A DNA stretch of 19,052 bases from DUMJ01 sp964655195 (GTDB lineage: Bacteria; DUMJ01), in the NCBI GenBank assembly GCA_964655195.1, contig CAZZLK010000051.1, positions 1 to 19,052 of the forward strand, in the 5' to 3' direction. The position numbers were made by a program, and so were the translations under genes. Numbering within the stretch: the stretch's first letter is position 1; each line of letters begins with the position of its first letter. The notes beneath the pieces were generated by a model. It ran no database searches. It saw only the letters and a program-made list of their open reading frames with translations, and was not told the origin of the DNA. Below, one piece after another: positions 1-7,479 of this stretch.

Positions 1-677
1 AGGTCTGTAATTATAAAGAAATCTCTTATATATACCTCGGGTCTTATTATGAGATAGACATCCCTGAATATTCCACTTAACCACCACATATCCTGATCTT
101 CCAAGTAACTTCCATCTGACCACTGATATACTCTTACTGCCAGTACATTTTTGCCTGGTTTTACATATAAAGTTATGTCGAACTCTGAGGGAAGTCTGCT
201 ACCCTGGCTATAACCTACCTCATTCCCGTTTACCCACACGTGGAAGGCGCTGTCTACACCTTCAAACCTCAGTATTACTCTCTTACCTTTTAGATCTTCA
301 TCTATATAAAACTCTCTACGGTAAGACCCAGTCGGGTTCTCAGAAGGGACTCTGGGTGGATCTACGGGAAATGGGTACATAACATTTGTATAGTGTGGAC
401 GTCCATATCCTTCTATCTGCCAGTTACTTGGGACCCTTATCTCGTCCCAGCCACTTACATCATAATCTTCTCTATAGAAATCTTTGGGGGCTTCTTCAGG
501 TGAAGGGTCATAGTGAAATTTCCACTTACCATTTAGGATCTTTATCCTGTCACTTATCTCCCTCTGAAAGGTTAGAGCGGAATCCACATCTGGATAGGGA
601 ATAAAATATGCTCTGCTCTTCAGTCTATTCCTCTGTAAGACCTTAAGATTTTCCCAATCATTCAATACTTTTTCCAT
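1..677 (-). CDS. lacZ: Beta-galactosidase, GH2 LacZ type (N-terminal part, runs off left edge)
   Basis: This is the first 225 codons of a glycoside hydrolase family 2 beta-galactosidase, with no stop before the window edge. The enzyme hydrolyses terminal beta-galactosides. The visible part covers the N-terminal sugar-binding domain and the start of the next domain. It shows the LacZ landmarks PSNWQIEGYG, YTNVMYPFPVDPP (Asn98), ENPTG (about 113-117) and SDGSYLEDQDMWWLSGIFRD (187-206). Asp188 corresponds by motif to Asp201 of E. coli LacZ. The catalytic glutamates lie outside the window. The ATG at 677 is chosen because GGGAGGG sits 5 bases upstream and the protein then begins at the usual LacZ position. 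There is no signal peptide, so it is probably cytoplasmic. It is divergent from the binding-protein operon, which suggests joint sugar uptake and hydrolysis. The family call is firm; the exact substrate is not. Confidence 0.93.
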   Translation of the reverse strand, partial: MEKVLNDWENLKVLQRNRLKSRAYFIPYPDVDSALTFQREISDRIKILNGKWKFHYDPSPEEAPKDFYREDYDVSGWDEIRVPSNWQIEGYGRPHYTNVMYPFPVDPPRVPSENPTGSYRREFYIDEDLKGKRVILRFEGVDSAFHVWVNGNEVGYSQGSRLPSEFDITLYVKPGKNVLAVRVYQWSDGSYLEDQDMWWLSGIFRDVYLIIRPEVYIRDFFIITD

Positions 678-714
678 CTTAACCCTCCCGCTATGTAATT
701 TTTTGTTTGGTAAT

Positions 715-744
715 ATTTTATCAGATTTTGTGTACAGTTGACAC
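715..744 (-). promoter_or_regulatory. Candidate promoter for lacZ
   Basis: Read on the minus strand, a -35-like GTGTCA (744-739, 4 of 6 matches) is followed after 18 bases by TAAAAT (720-715, 5 of 6). A TGA just before it gives an extended -10. The predicted start is near 708, about 30 bases before the lacZ ATG. It lies next to the rightward promoter, with the two -35 boxes about 8 bp apart. Inferred from consensus only. Confidence 0.4.
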
Positions 745-752
745 TATCACAC

Positions 753-780
753 TTGACAGCGTACATCTCTGTGGTATAAT
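753..780 (+). promoter_or_regulatory. Sigma70-type promoter of the binding-protein operon
   Basis: A perfect TTGACA (753-758) and a perfect TATAAT (775-780) are separated by 16 bases. The expected start is near 787, giving a leader of about 140 bases before the GTG at 927. A second TTGACA at 738-743 lies 15 bp upstream and overlaps the -35 element of the opposite promoter. This is the strongest promoter match in the window. Confidence 0.75.
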
Positions 781-785
781 TATAC

Positions 786-799
786 TGCAAGCGTTTTTT
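786..799 (+). promoter_or_regulatory. Possible LacI-family operator at the transcription start
   Basis: TGCAAGCGTTTTTT contains the AAnCGnTT core typical of LacI/GalR-family operators and matches the left half of a cre-like TGnAAnCGnTTnCA site. The right arm is poor. It covers the predicted +1 of the promoter at 753-780, where a repressor would block transcription. This fits a sugar-inducible operon, but no LacI-family gene lies in the window. Confidence 0.4.
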
Positions 800-926
800 A
801 ATGTGAAAGGAGGCTGATAGCAGGGAAATAATAAGAGTTTGTCTTACTGGTTTTAAAAAGGGTGGGTAAGAGGTATATAAGTAGGATAGTAATTAGATTA
901 TTCTAAGATGGAGGAGGTATAAAACT

Positions 927-2906
927 GTGAGAGTTTATAGGTACTTTTTAATACCTTTATTAATCTTAAGTCTGGTTAGCTTAGCTTTTATCAATTTGGC
1001 GGTGGCTCAACAGAAGGCTACCAGTGTCATAGTCTATAACAATATCCAGGATTATCAAAAGGCAACTGGAAAGAAGATTGATAAATTCAATGAAGCTCCT
1101 ATGCTGGCGGATCTTGTAAAACAGGGAAAACTTCCACCGGTAGAACAGAGATTGCCTCAGGAACCGTTAGTGGTGGCACCCCTGGAGGAGATTGGACAGT
1201 ATGGAGGTACCTGGAGAAGGGCTGCTGTTGGAGTTGGCGATGTTGGAATAATCAATAGTAGAATTACCTATGAGAATCTTGTACGTTGGAGTGCAGATGG
1301 TAAGAAGGTTGTTCCCAACGTGGCTACTAGATGGAAGATAGAGGATGGGGGAAAGACTTTTACCTTCTATCTGAGAAAGGGCATAAAGTGGTCTGATGGA
1401 CAACCATTTACAGCAGATGATATAATGTTCTGGTATAGGGATGTTTTATTAAATAAAGACCTTACACCGACATTCCCCACCTGGCTTACAGTCGAGGGTA
1501 AACCTGGAAAGGTTGAGAAAGTCGACGATTATACAATCAGATTTAAGTTTGATGCCCCTTATGGTTTATTTATGCAGATACTGGCAGGTCCCAATGCTTT
1601 GGGTATTACTCAGTATCCTGCCCACTATCTAAAGCAGTTCCACATCAACTATACACCTAAAGAGAAACTGGAAGCTATGGCTAAAGAGGCAGGTTTTCAG
1701 TTATGGCATCAGCTATTCTCCAATAAGCAGAGCTGGCAGAATGCTGATTGTCCAAGGATATGGGCTTGGGTAATAACTACTCCCCCTCCGTCCAACATAG
1801 TCATAGCTACAAGAAATCCTTACTACTGGAAGATCGATACCGCAGGAAACCAATTACCTTATATCGATAAGATAAGATTTGATATAGTGGAGAATGTGGA
1901 AGTCCTTAATATGAAAGCTATGGCTGGCGAGATAGATATGCAATTTAGACACATAGTCTGGACTAACTACACACTATTTATGGAGAGTAGAGAGAAGGGG
2001 AATTATAGGGTATTGAAGTGGACATCAGCCGAAGGATCTAATGCCCTTCTTATGCCAAACCTCAACCATAAAGATCCAGTGCTACGTAAACTCTTTGAAA
2101 ATGTTGATTTCAGAAGAGCTCTTTCACTGGCTATAAATAGGGATGAGATAAATCAGATAGCCTATCTGGGAATGGGTAAACCCAGACAGGCAGCTGTTAT
2201 ACCTCAATGCCCATACTATAAACCAGAGTATGAAAAGGCTTATGCAGAGTATAATCCAACCAAAGCCAACCAGCTTTTAGACAAGATTGGACTAACAAAG
2301 AGGGACAAAGATGGATTCAGATTGAGACCTGATGGAAAAACTTTGACGGTAACTATAGAATATGCGCCAATATTTGGACCATGGACAGACGTGGTCACAA
2401 TGGTTAAGAAATACTGGGAATCTGTAGGTATAAAGACATTACTCAAAGAGGAGAGTAGAGACCTATTCACTACAAGAGCCCAGGCAGGAGAGCTTGATAT
2501 TGGTATCTGGACGATGGATAGATGCTTTACTCCTCTGGTGGAACCTCTCTACTGGCTACCCGGAATGCCAAGTGGAACCCCACCTAACAATGCAAATGAG
2601 TACTGGAGATGGTATAGAACCGGAGGTAAAGAGGGAGAGAAGCCACCTGAGGATATTGTGAAAGTCTACCAGCTTTACGATAAAGCCAAGAGCACTACCA
2701 ATGAAGCGGCAAGGACAAATTACGCCCATGAGATTATGAGACTGAATGCCAAAAATCTCTGGGTTATAGGTATAGTTGGAGTATTACCTCAGATAGTGAT
2801 AGTAAAGAATAACTTTAGAAATGTCCCTGAAAATGCTATTCAAGACTGGTTACAGCTTACAGAGGGTAATACTTATCCTGAGCAGTACTTCTTCAAGACA
2901 AAGTAG
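927..2906 (+). CDS. ABC transporter family-5 solute-binding protein (first copy)
   Basis: This is a periplasmic binding protein of the SBP_bac_5 (DppA/OppA) family. It captures a ligand for an ABC importer. The 659 residues begin with a Sec signal peptide: basic MRVYRY, a hydrophobic core, and a likely cut after AVA at 25-27. No lipobox Cys follows, so it is probably soluble in a periplasm or equivalent space. GQYGGTWRR (90-98) marks a long subfamily of about 650 residues, against about 535 for classical DppA. The start is GTG at 927, supported by GGAGGAGGT 8 bases upstream. A homologous copy lies at 3972, with a UroD-like gene between them. No permease or ATPase is nearby. The family is usually annotated as peptide-binding, but Thermotoga members bind oligosaccharides. 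The divergent beta-galactosidase favours a sugar ligand here; that is inference. Confidence 0.9.
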   Translation: MRVYRYFLIPLLILSLVSLAFINLAVAQQKATSVIVYNNIQDYQKATGKKIDKFNEAPMLADLVKQGKLPPVEQRLPQEPLVVAPLEEIGQYGGTWRRAAVGVGDVGIINSRITYENLVRWSADGKKVVPNVATRWKIEDGGKTFTFYLRKGIKWSDGQPFTADDIMFWYRDVLLNKDLTPTFPTWLTVEGKPGKVEKVDDYTIRFKFDAPYGLFMQILAGPNALGITQYPAHYLKQFHINYTPKEKLEAMAKEAGFQLWHQLFSNKQSWQNADCPRIWAWVITTPPPSNIVIATRNPYYWKIDTAGNQLPYIDKIRFDIVENVEVLNMKAMAGEIDMQFRHIVWTNYTLFMESREKGNYRVLKWTSAEGSNALLMPNLNHKDPVLRKLFENVDFRRALSLAINRDEINQIAYLGMGKPRQAAVIPQCPYYKPEYEKAYAEYNPTKANQLLDKIGLTKRDKDGFRLRPDGKTLTVTIEYAPIFGPWTDVVTMVKKYWESVGIKTLLKEESRDLFTTRAQAGELDIGIWTMDRCFTPLVEPLYWLPGMPSGTPPNNANEYWRWYRTGGKEGEKPPEDIVKVYQLYDKAKSTTNEAARTNYAHEIMRLNAKNLWVIGIVGVLPQIVIVKNNFRNVPENAIQDWLQLTEGNTYPEQYFFKTK

Positions 2907-2913
2907 TATATAA

Positions 2914-2939
2914 GGGGAAGAGGATAAAACCTCTTCCCC
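2914..2939 (+). other. Perfect 10-bp hairpin after the first binding-protein gene
   Basis: GGGGAAGAGG (2914-2923), loop ATAAAA, and CCTCTTCCCC (2930-2939) form an uninterrupted stem just after the TAG stop at 2904-2906. The downstream bases are AAATCTGG, not a T-run, so it does not meet the pattern of an intrinsic terminator. Such hairpins after binding-protein genes often protect the upstream mRNA from 3' exonucleases and cause uneven expression within an operon. That role is inferred. Confidence 0.7.
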
Positions 2940-2961
2940 AAATCTGGAAAAGGTGGAGGAA

Positions 2962-3975
2962 ATGACAAGTAGAGAGATAGTGATAAAGAGTCTAGAATTT
3001 AAGGGACCAGAAAGGATTCCTATGACCTTACCCCCTCCTTACCCTAACGATATAGTTGGAGTAGGGTTAGGACCGAATCCCTATGTGAGCGAAGAATGGG
3101 TATATAAGGGTAATAACAGATGGGAAAGAGTCGATGAATGGGGAAATACATGGGCTAGACTTGAGGCATATTCAAAAGGGGAGGTGGTAAAAGGGGCGAT
3201 AGAAGATTGGAGTCAGCTTGATTCTTATAAGTTTCCACCTCTAGATTTAGACATAAGATATGAAGCAGCCAGAAAGATTTTTAAGGAGACACCAGATAAG
3301 TTTCACATAGGATTTCTTCCAGGGTTTCCCTTTAGTATAGCAAGATATTTGAGGAGAATGGATAACTTTCTATTAGATGTGGCTGCAGAAAAGGAGAACG
3401 TAGCTAAATTACTCAAGATCATTGCAGATCTACTTGAGATCGTAATAGAAAAATTCGCCAGAGCTGGAGCAGATGCGGTTATGTTTGCCGAAGACTGGGG
3501 GACACAGGATAGACTTCTGGTTTCACCAAAGTCTTGGAGAGAACTATTTAAGCCCGGCTTTATACAGCTGTGTAATAAATCCCACAAACTTGGTTTATAT
3601 GTCTTTATGCATTCCTGTGGTCATATATATGAAATAATACCAGATTTGATAGAGGTGGGAATAGACGTCCTGCAGTTTGATCAGCCCGCATTACATGGGG
3701 TGGATAATCTGGCTAGAGACTTTGGAGGTAAGGTCAACTTCTGGTGCCCTGTAGACATACAGCAGATACTTCCTAGAAAGGATGAGAAGTTGATAGAGGA
3801 GTTTGCCAGAGAAATGATAGAAAAATTAGGATGTTTTGGTGGAGGGTTTATTGCCGGATATTATCAGTCTAATGAAGCTTTAGGTCTTGAACCTTACTGG
3901 CAGGATATCGCCTGTAAGGCATTTGTCAAGTATGGATATTTAAATAAAGTCAGGAAGGAGGAGGTACAATTATGA
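2962..3975 (+). CDS. UroD-like / corrinoid methyltransferase-like protein
   Basis: This belongs to the uroporphyrinogen decarboxylase fold superfamily (PF01208 type), which includes true UroD and MtaA/CmuA methyl-corrinoid methyltransferases. The N-terminus MTSREIVIKSLEFKGPERIP is characteristic of the group. A His-x-Cys in FMHSCGH (His217, Cys219 from the ATG) matches the zinc ligands of MtaA-like enzymes. Cys262 in FWCPVD and Cys291 in KLGCFGGG are candidate third ligands. The RQAGRY-type motif of heme UroD is not visible, so a heme role is unlikely. I chose ATG 2962 over the GTG at 2953 because family members usually start at MTSRE; the GGAGG is then only 2 bases away, so the GTG cannot be excluded. 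The stop overlaps the next gene as ATGA, implying translational coupling with the second binding protein. No corrinoid protein is nearby and the reaction is unknown. Confidence 0.8.
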   Translation: MTSREIVIKSLEFKGPERIPMTLPPPYPNDIVGVGLGPNPYVSEEWVYKGNNRWERVDEWGNTWARLEAYSKGEVVKGAIEDWSQLDSYKFPPLDLDIRYEAARKIFKETPDKFHIGFLPGFPFSIARYLRRMDNFLLDVAAEKENVAKLLKIIADLLEIVIEKFARAGADAVMFAEDWGTQDRLLVSPKSWRELFKPGFIQLCNKSHKLGLYVFMHSCGHIYEIIPDLIEVGIDVLQFDQPALHGVDNLARDFGGKVNFWCPVDIQQILPRKDEKLIEEFAREMIEKLGCFGGGFIAGYYQSNEALGLEPYWQDIACKAFVKYGYLNKVRKEEVQL

Positions 3976-5945
3976 GATTTTTAAGGACTTTTTTAGCGTT
4001 AGTACTGACCTTGAGTCTACTTGTAGGTACTTCCAGTCTGGTCTTCTCCCAGGAGAAGGTTATACCTGGAGAGTACTATAATCTCTCGGATTATGAAAAG
4101 TTAACAGGTAAGAAGGTCTCTAAATTTAACGAGGCTCCGATGTTAGCAGAACTGGTAAAGCAGGGTAAGCTTCCATCGTTAGAACAGAGGCTTCCAAAGA
4201 ATCCTCTTATAGTAACACCAGTGGAAGAGATCGGACAGTACGGTGGAACATGGCGTAGGGCTTGGGTTGGACTTTCTGATCAGTGGGGACCAAATAAGAT
4301 CTGTCATGAGCATCTGGTTATGTTTGATAAGGGTGGAACAAAGGTCCTGCCAAATATAGCAGAAAGCTGGAAGGTTTCTAGAGACGCCAAGGTCTATACA
4401 TTTAAAATTAGAGAAGGGCTTAAGTGGTCAGATGGAACTCCATTAACTACAGACGATGTAATGTTTTGGTATGAAGACGTGGTGATGAATAAAGAACTTA
4501 CACCAACGGTTGCTACTTGGCTTACAGCTGGTGGTAAGCCCTGTAAGATAGAGAAGGTGGATACCTATACGTTTAGAGTATCCTTTGAACAGCCTAATCC
4601 TCTCTTTTTGATAAATATATGTAAGTCTGGAGGGAATCAATTCTTCCTGCCCAAGCATTATGGTAAACAGTTCCATATAAAATATACACCCAAAGAAGAA
4701 CTAGAGAAAAAGGCAAAGGATGCAGGCTTTCAGTTCTGGTATCAACTGTTTGACGCAAAGGTAAGTAACTCTAACGCCTGGCTCCAGAACCCCGAACTTC
4801 CAGTTTTACATCCATGGAAGAATACTACACTTCCAACAGCTACCACAATGATATTTGAAAGAAACCCTTACTACTGGAAGATAGACCCAGCTGGGAATCA
4901 GCTACCCTATATAGACAGGATAGCTCATACGCTTGTGGAGAACAGAGAAGTGATTACAATTAAGGCTGTCTCTGGAGAGATAGATATGCAGACAAGGCAT
5001 ATCAGTCTTCCAGACTATACACTGCTTATGGAAAACAGGGCTAAGGGCAACTATAGAGTTCTTAGCTGGAAGCAGGGTGTAGGGTCCGATGTTATGATAT
5101 GCCTCAATCAGAATGTGAAGGACCCGGTGCTCAGAAAGATCTTTGAGGATAGAAGATTTAGACAGGCTCTTTCTATAGCTATCAATAGGGATGAGATATG
5201 GAAATTAGTATATCTCGGAATGGGTAAGCCCAGGCAGTGTTCACTTATAAGTGGAGTTGCCTTCTACGATCCAGAGTGGGAGAAGATGTGGGCTGAGTAT
5301 GACCCCAAAAAGGCCAATGAGCTTTTAGATAAGATTGGACTTAACAAGAGGGATAGAGATGGATTCAGATTAAGACCTGATGGCAAGACTTTGGCTTTGA
5401 CTATAACATTCCCCAGTGGCATATTTGGTGCCTGGTCAGATGTACTTGAGATGGTGAAGAAATACTGGGAAGGAGTAGGGGTAAAGGTCGCTATACAGCC
5501 AGTTGAAAGGTCTCTCTATGTCACCAGATGTAACGCTGGAGACCTGGAGATCGGGGTATGGAACTTCGACAGAAATGCTGCTGTAATATCCGATCCTGGA
5601 AGACTCTTAGGAACAGTTACAGATGGACCCTGGGCTCCACTCTATGGTCAGTGGTATTCCACCGGCGGAAAAGGTGGAGAAGAACCTAAAGGTGATATCA
5701 GAAAGATCTATGAATTCTGGGATAAGGCAAAGGCTACAGCAGATGAAAAACAGCGAGATAGATTCTTCAAGGAGATAATCAATCTACATAAGAGGAACAT
5801 ATGGATGATAGGGATAGTTGGAGAATTGCCTCAGCCAGTTGTGGTAAAGAATAACTTCAGAAATGTTCCCGATGGAATTATCTGGGATGATACTCTAAGG
5901 TCACCTAAGAATGCTAGACCCGAGCAGTTCTTCTTCAAGCAGTAG
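3972..5945 (+). CDS. ABC transporter family-5 solute-binding protein (second copy)
   Basis: This 657-residue family-5 binding protein is homologous to the one at 927 along its whole length. It shares KFNEAPMLA, LVKQGKLP, EEIGQYGGTWRRA (85-97), AINRDEI, YLGMGKPRQ, DRDGFRLRPDGKTL and KNNFRNVP. The signal peptide is MRFLRTF plus a hydrophobic core, with a likely cut after VFS at 24-26; there is no lipobox Cys. The ATG overlaps the upstream stop as ATGA, and GGAGGAGGT lies just upstream. The two copies differ most in the segment around residues 250-285, where gaps would be needed to align them. They probably arose by duplication and may bind different ligands of one substrate class. The terminator at 5963 follows, so no transporter core gene is in this operon. 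Membrane partners must be encoded elsewhere. Confidence 0.9.
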   Translation: MRFLRTFLALVLTLSLLVGTSSLVFSQEKVIPGEYYNLSDYEKLTGKKVSKFNEAPMLAELVKQGKLPSLEQRLPKNPLIVTPVEEIGQYGGTWRRAWVGLSDQWGPNKICHEHLVMFDKGGTKVLPNIAESWKVSRDAKVYTFKIREGLKWSDGTPLTTDDVMFWYEDVVMNKELTPTVATWLTAGGKPCKIEKVDTYTFRVSFEQPNPLFLINICKSGGNQFFLPKHYGKQFHIKYTPKEELEKKAKDAGFQFWYQLFDAKVSNSNAWLQNPELPVLHPWKNTTLPTATTMIFERNPYYWKIDPAGNQLPYIDRIAHTLVENREVITIKAVSGEIDMQTRHISLPDYTLLMENRAKGNYRVLSWKQGVGSDVMICLNQNVKDPVLRKIFEDRRFRQALSIAINRDEIWKLVYLGMGKPRQCSLISGVAFYDPEWEKMWAEYDPKKANELLDKIGLNKRDRDGFRLRPDGKTLALTITFPSGIFGAWSDVLEMVKKYWEGVGVKVAIQPVERSLYVTRCNAGDLEIGVWNFDRNAAVISDPGRLLGTVTDGPWAPLYGQWYSTGGKGGEEPKGDIRKIYEFWDKAKATADEKQRDRFFKEIINLHKRNIWMIGIVGELPQPVVVKNNFRNVPDGIIWDDTLRSPKNARPEQFFFKQ

Positions 5946-5962
5946 TAACTGGGATTCTTATA

Positions 5963-5994
5963 GGGCGAGCGAAATCGCTCGCCCTTTTTGTTTT
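5963..5994 (+). terminator. Intrinsic terminator of the binding-protein operon
   Basis: GGGCGAGCG (5963-5971), loop AAAT and CGCTCGCCC (5976-5984) form a perfect GC-rich stem, followed directly by TTTTTGTTTT. It lies 18 bases after the stop of the second binding protein. Confidence 0.93.
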
Positions 5995-5995
5995 A

Positions 5996-6004
5996 TGTTA
6001 TACT
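5996..6004 (+). promoter_or_regulatory. Candidate extended -10 promoter for the phosphomutase-murJ operon
   Basis: TGTTATACT fits an extended -10 element (TGn plus TATACT, 5 of 6 matches). No recognisable -35 exists because that position falls in the stem of the preceding terminator. The predicted start near 6011 leaves about 40 bases before the ATG at 6052. It is the only promoter-like match between the terminator and this gene. Confidence 0.35.
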
Positions 6005-6051
6005 AGATATGTAGATTTTTGATCTCTGCAGAGAAAGGAGGGATGTTTCTT

Positions 6052-7479
6052 ATGTTGGACAGAACGATCTTTCGTATGTATGATATACGAGGTGAAGTCG
6101 GTAAAGATATTACTCCTGAAGTGATGAGGTTAATAGGGGAAGCATATAGTATTTATCTGAGAGAAAGGATAAAGAAGGACCATTATACCGTGTCTGTTGG
6201 AAGAGATGTGAGACTACATTCCAAAGCCCTCTTTGATGGATTAGTTGAGGGTCTAAATTTAGGCGGAATTGATGTAATAGATATCGGAGTCTGTCCTACC
6301 CCGGTTGTGTATTTTTCTCTTTTTAATCTGGATGTAGATGGAGGATTGATGATTACTGCAAGCCATAACCCTCCTGAATTTAACGGTTTAAAAGTATGTG
6401 TCGGAAGAGAGACTATTTTTGGTGAAGAGATCCAGAAACTTTACGATATAGCTAAGAAGGTTGAAAATGGAGAGATAGAGATAAATTTTAAAAGAGGAAA
6501 CCTAGAGGCTTTTGATATATTATCGGTATACAAAGAGTTTCTGATAAAGAGCTTTAAGGATGGGCCTCTGGGGAAAATAAATCCTCAAATGATAAAGTTA
6601 GGTATAGATAGTGGGAATGGATGCGCAGGGCTTGTAGTTCCCCAGATCCTGAGAGAGTTAAATGTCTCTCTAGTTGAACTTTATTCTGAGCCAGATGGTA
6701 GGTTCCCTAATCACCATCCGGACCCTACATTACTAGAGACACTGGAAGATCTGATAAGAGAAGTGAGAGAAAAGAGGCTTGATTTAGGCGTAGCTTACGA
6801 TGGAGATGTCGACAGAATAGGCGTTGTGGATGAGAAAGGTAACGTTGTGTACGGAGATAAGCTTACATATATATTTGCTAAGGATGTATTGAAGAACAGT
6901 CCTGGAGCTAAGATAATAAGTGAGGTTAAGGCATCTAAACTATTATTTGACGGTATAGAGAAGTTAGGTGGTATACCTGTACTTTCTCCGGTAGGGCATT
7001 CTCTGATAAAGAAGAAGCTCAGAGAAGAATCTGCACTTCTTGCTGGGGAGATGAGTGGTCATATGTTCTTTAACGATAGATACTTCGGATATGATGATGC
7101 CATATATGCAACATTAAGACTTTTAGAGATAGTTGCCAGAGAAAAGCTGAGTAATCCTGATTTTGTCTTCTCAGACCTCCTGAAGGATCTGCCAGAGGTA
7201 TATGTTTCCCCTGAGATAAGAGTAGATTGTCCAGAGGAAAGGAAGTTCCAGATAGTGGAAGAATTTCTTCCCAGATTTAAGGATAAGTATCCTGAATTAG
7301 GGAAGGATATAGTAAAGGTTATAACGATCGACGGATTGAGAATAGAGTTTCCAGATGGCTGGAGTCTTATAAGGGCAAGCAATACTCAACCTGCCTTAGT
7401 GCTAAGGTTTGAGGCAACAACTAAGGAAAAGCTGGAACTATATCAGAAAGCATTCGAGGATGTTATAAGTTCTCTATGA
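6052..7479 (+). CDS. manB: Phosphomannomutase/phosphoglucomutase
   Basis: This alpha-D-phosphohexomutase interconverts hexose 6-phosphate and hexose 1-phosphate, feeding nucleotide sugar synthesis for envelope glycans. All four active-site elements are present: the phosphoserine loop TASHNP with Ser104, the metal loop DGDVDR (250-255), the sugar loop GEMSGH (332-337) and the phosphate loop RASNTQP (441-447). GEMSGH is typical of PMM/PGM (AlgC-like) enzymes rather than GlmM. The 475-residue length is normal. ATG 6052 is preferred because AGGAGGG lies 9 bases upstream and the protein opens with the usual MLDRTIFRMYDIRG. The ATG at 6043 abuts the Shine-Dalgarno, and a TTG at 6019 would add an unrelated leader. 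The stop overlaps murJ as ATGA. Mannose versus glucose preference cannot be read from the sequence. Confidence 0.9.
   Translation: MLDRTIFRMYDIRGEVGKDITPEVMRLIGEAYSIYLRERIKKDHYTVSVGRDVRLHSKALFDGLVEGLNLGGIDVIDIGVCPTPVVYFSLFNLDVDGGLMITASHNPPEFNGLKVCVGRETIFGEEIQKLYDIAKKVENGEIEINFKRGNLEAFDILSVYKEFLIKSFKDGPLGKINPQMIKLGIDSGNGCAGLVVPQILRELNVSLVELYSEPDGRFPNHHPDPTLLETLEDLIREVREKRLDLGVAYDGDVDRIGVVDEKGNVVYGDKLTYIFAKDVLKNSPGAKIISEVKASKLLFDGIEKLGGIPVLSPVGHSLIKKKLREESALLAGEMSGHMFFNDRYFGYDDAIYATLRLLEIVAREKLSNPDFVFSDLLKDLPEVYVSPEIRVDCPEERKFQIVEEFLPRFKDKYPELGKDIVKVITIDGLRIEFPDGWSLIRASNTQPALVLRFEATTKEKLELYQKAFEDVISSL

Noticed and set aside
386..604. Plus-strand frame of 72 codons inside the lacZ region
   Set aside because: It is antisense to the strongly conserved LacZ N-terminus, with no family resemblance of its own.
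2914..2939. Intrinsic terminator after the first binding-protein gene
   Set aside because: The stem is strong but is followed by AAATCTGG rather than a T-run, so it is listed as a hairpin of other function.
2962..3975. Heme biosynthesis uroporphyrinogen decarboxylase (hemE)
   Set aside because: The N-terminal Arg-rich substrate motif is absent, MtaA-type His-x-Cys is present, and no heme genes are nearby.
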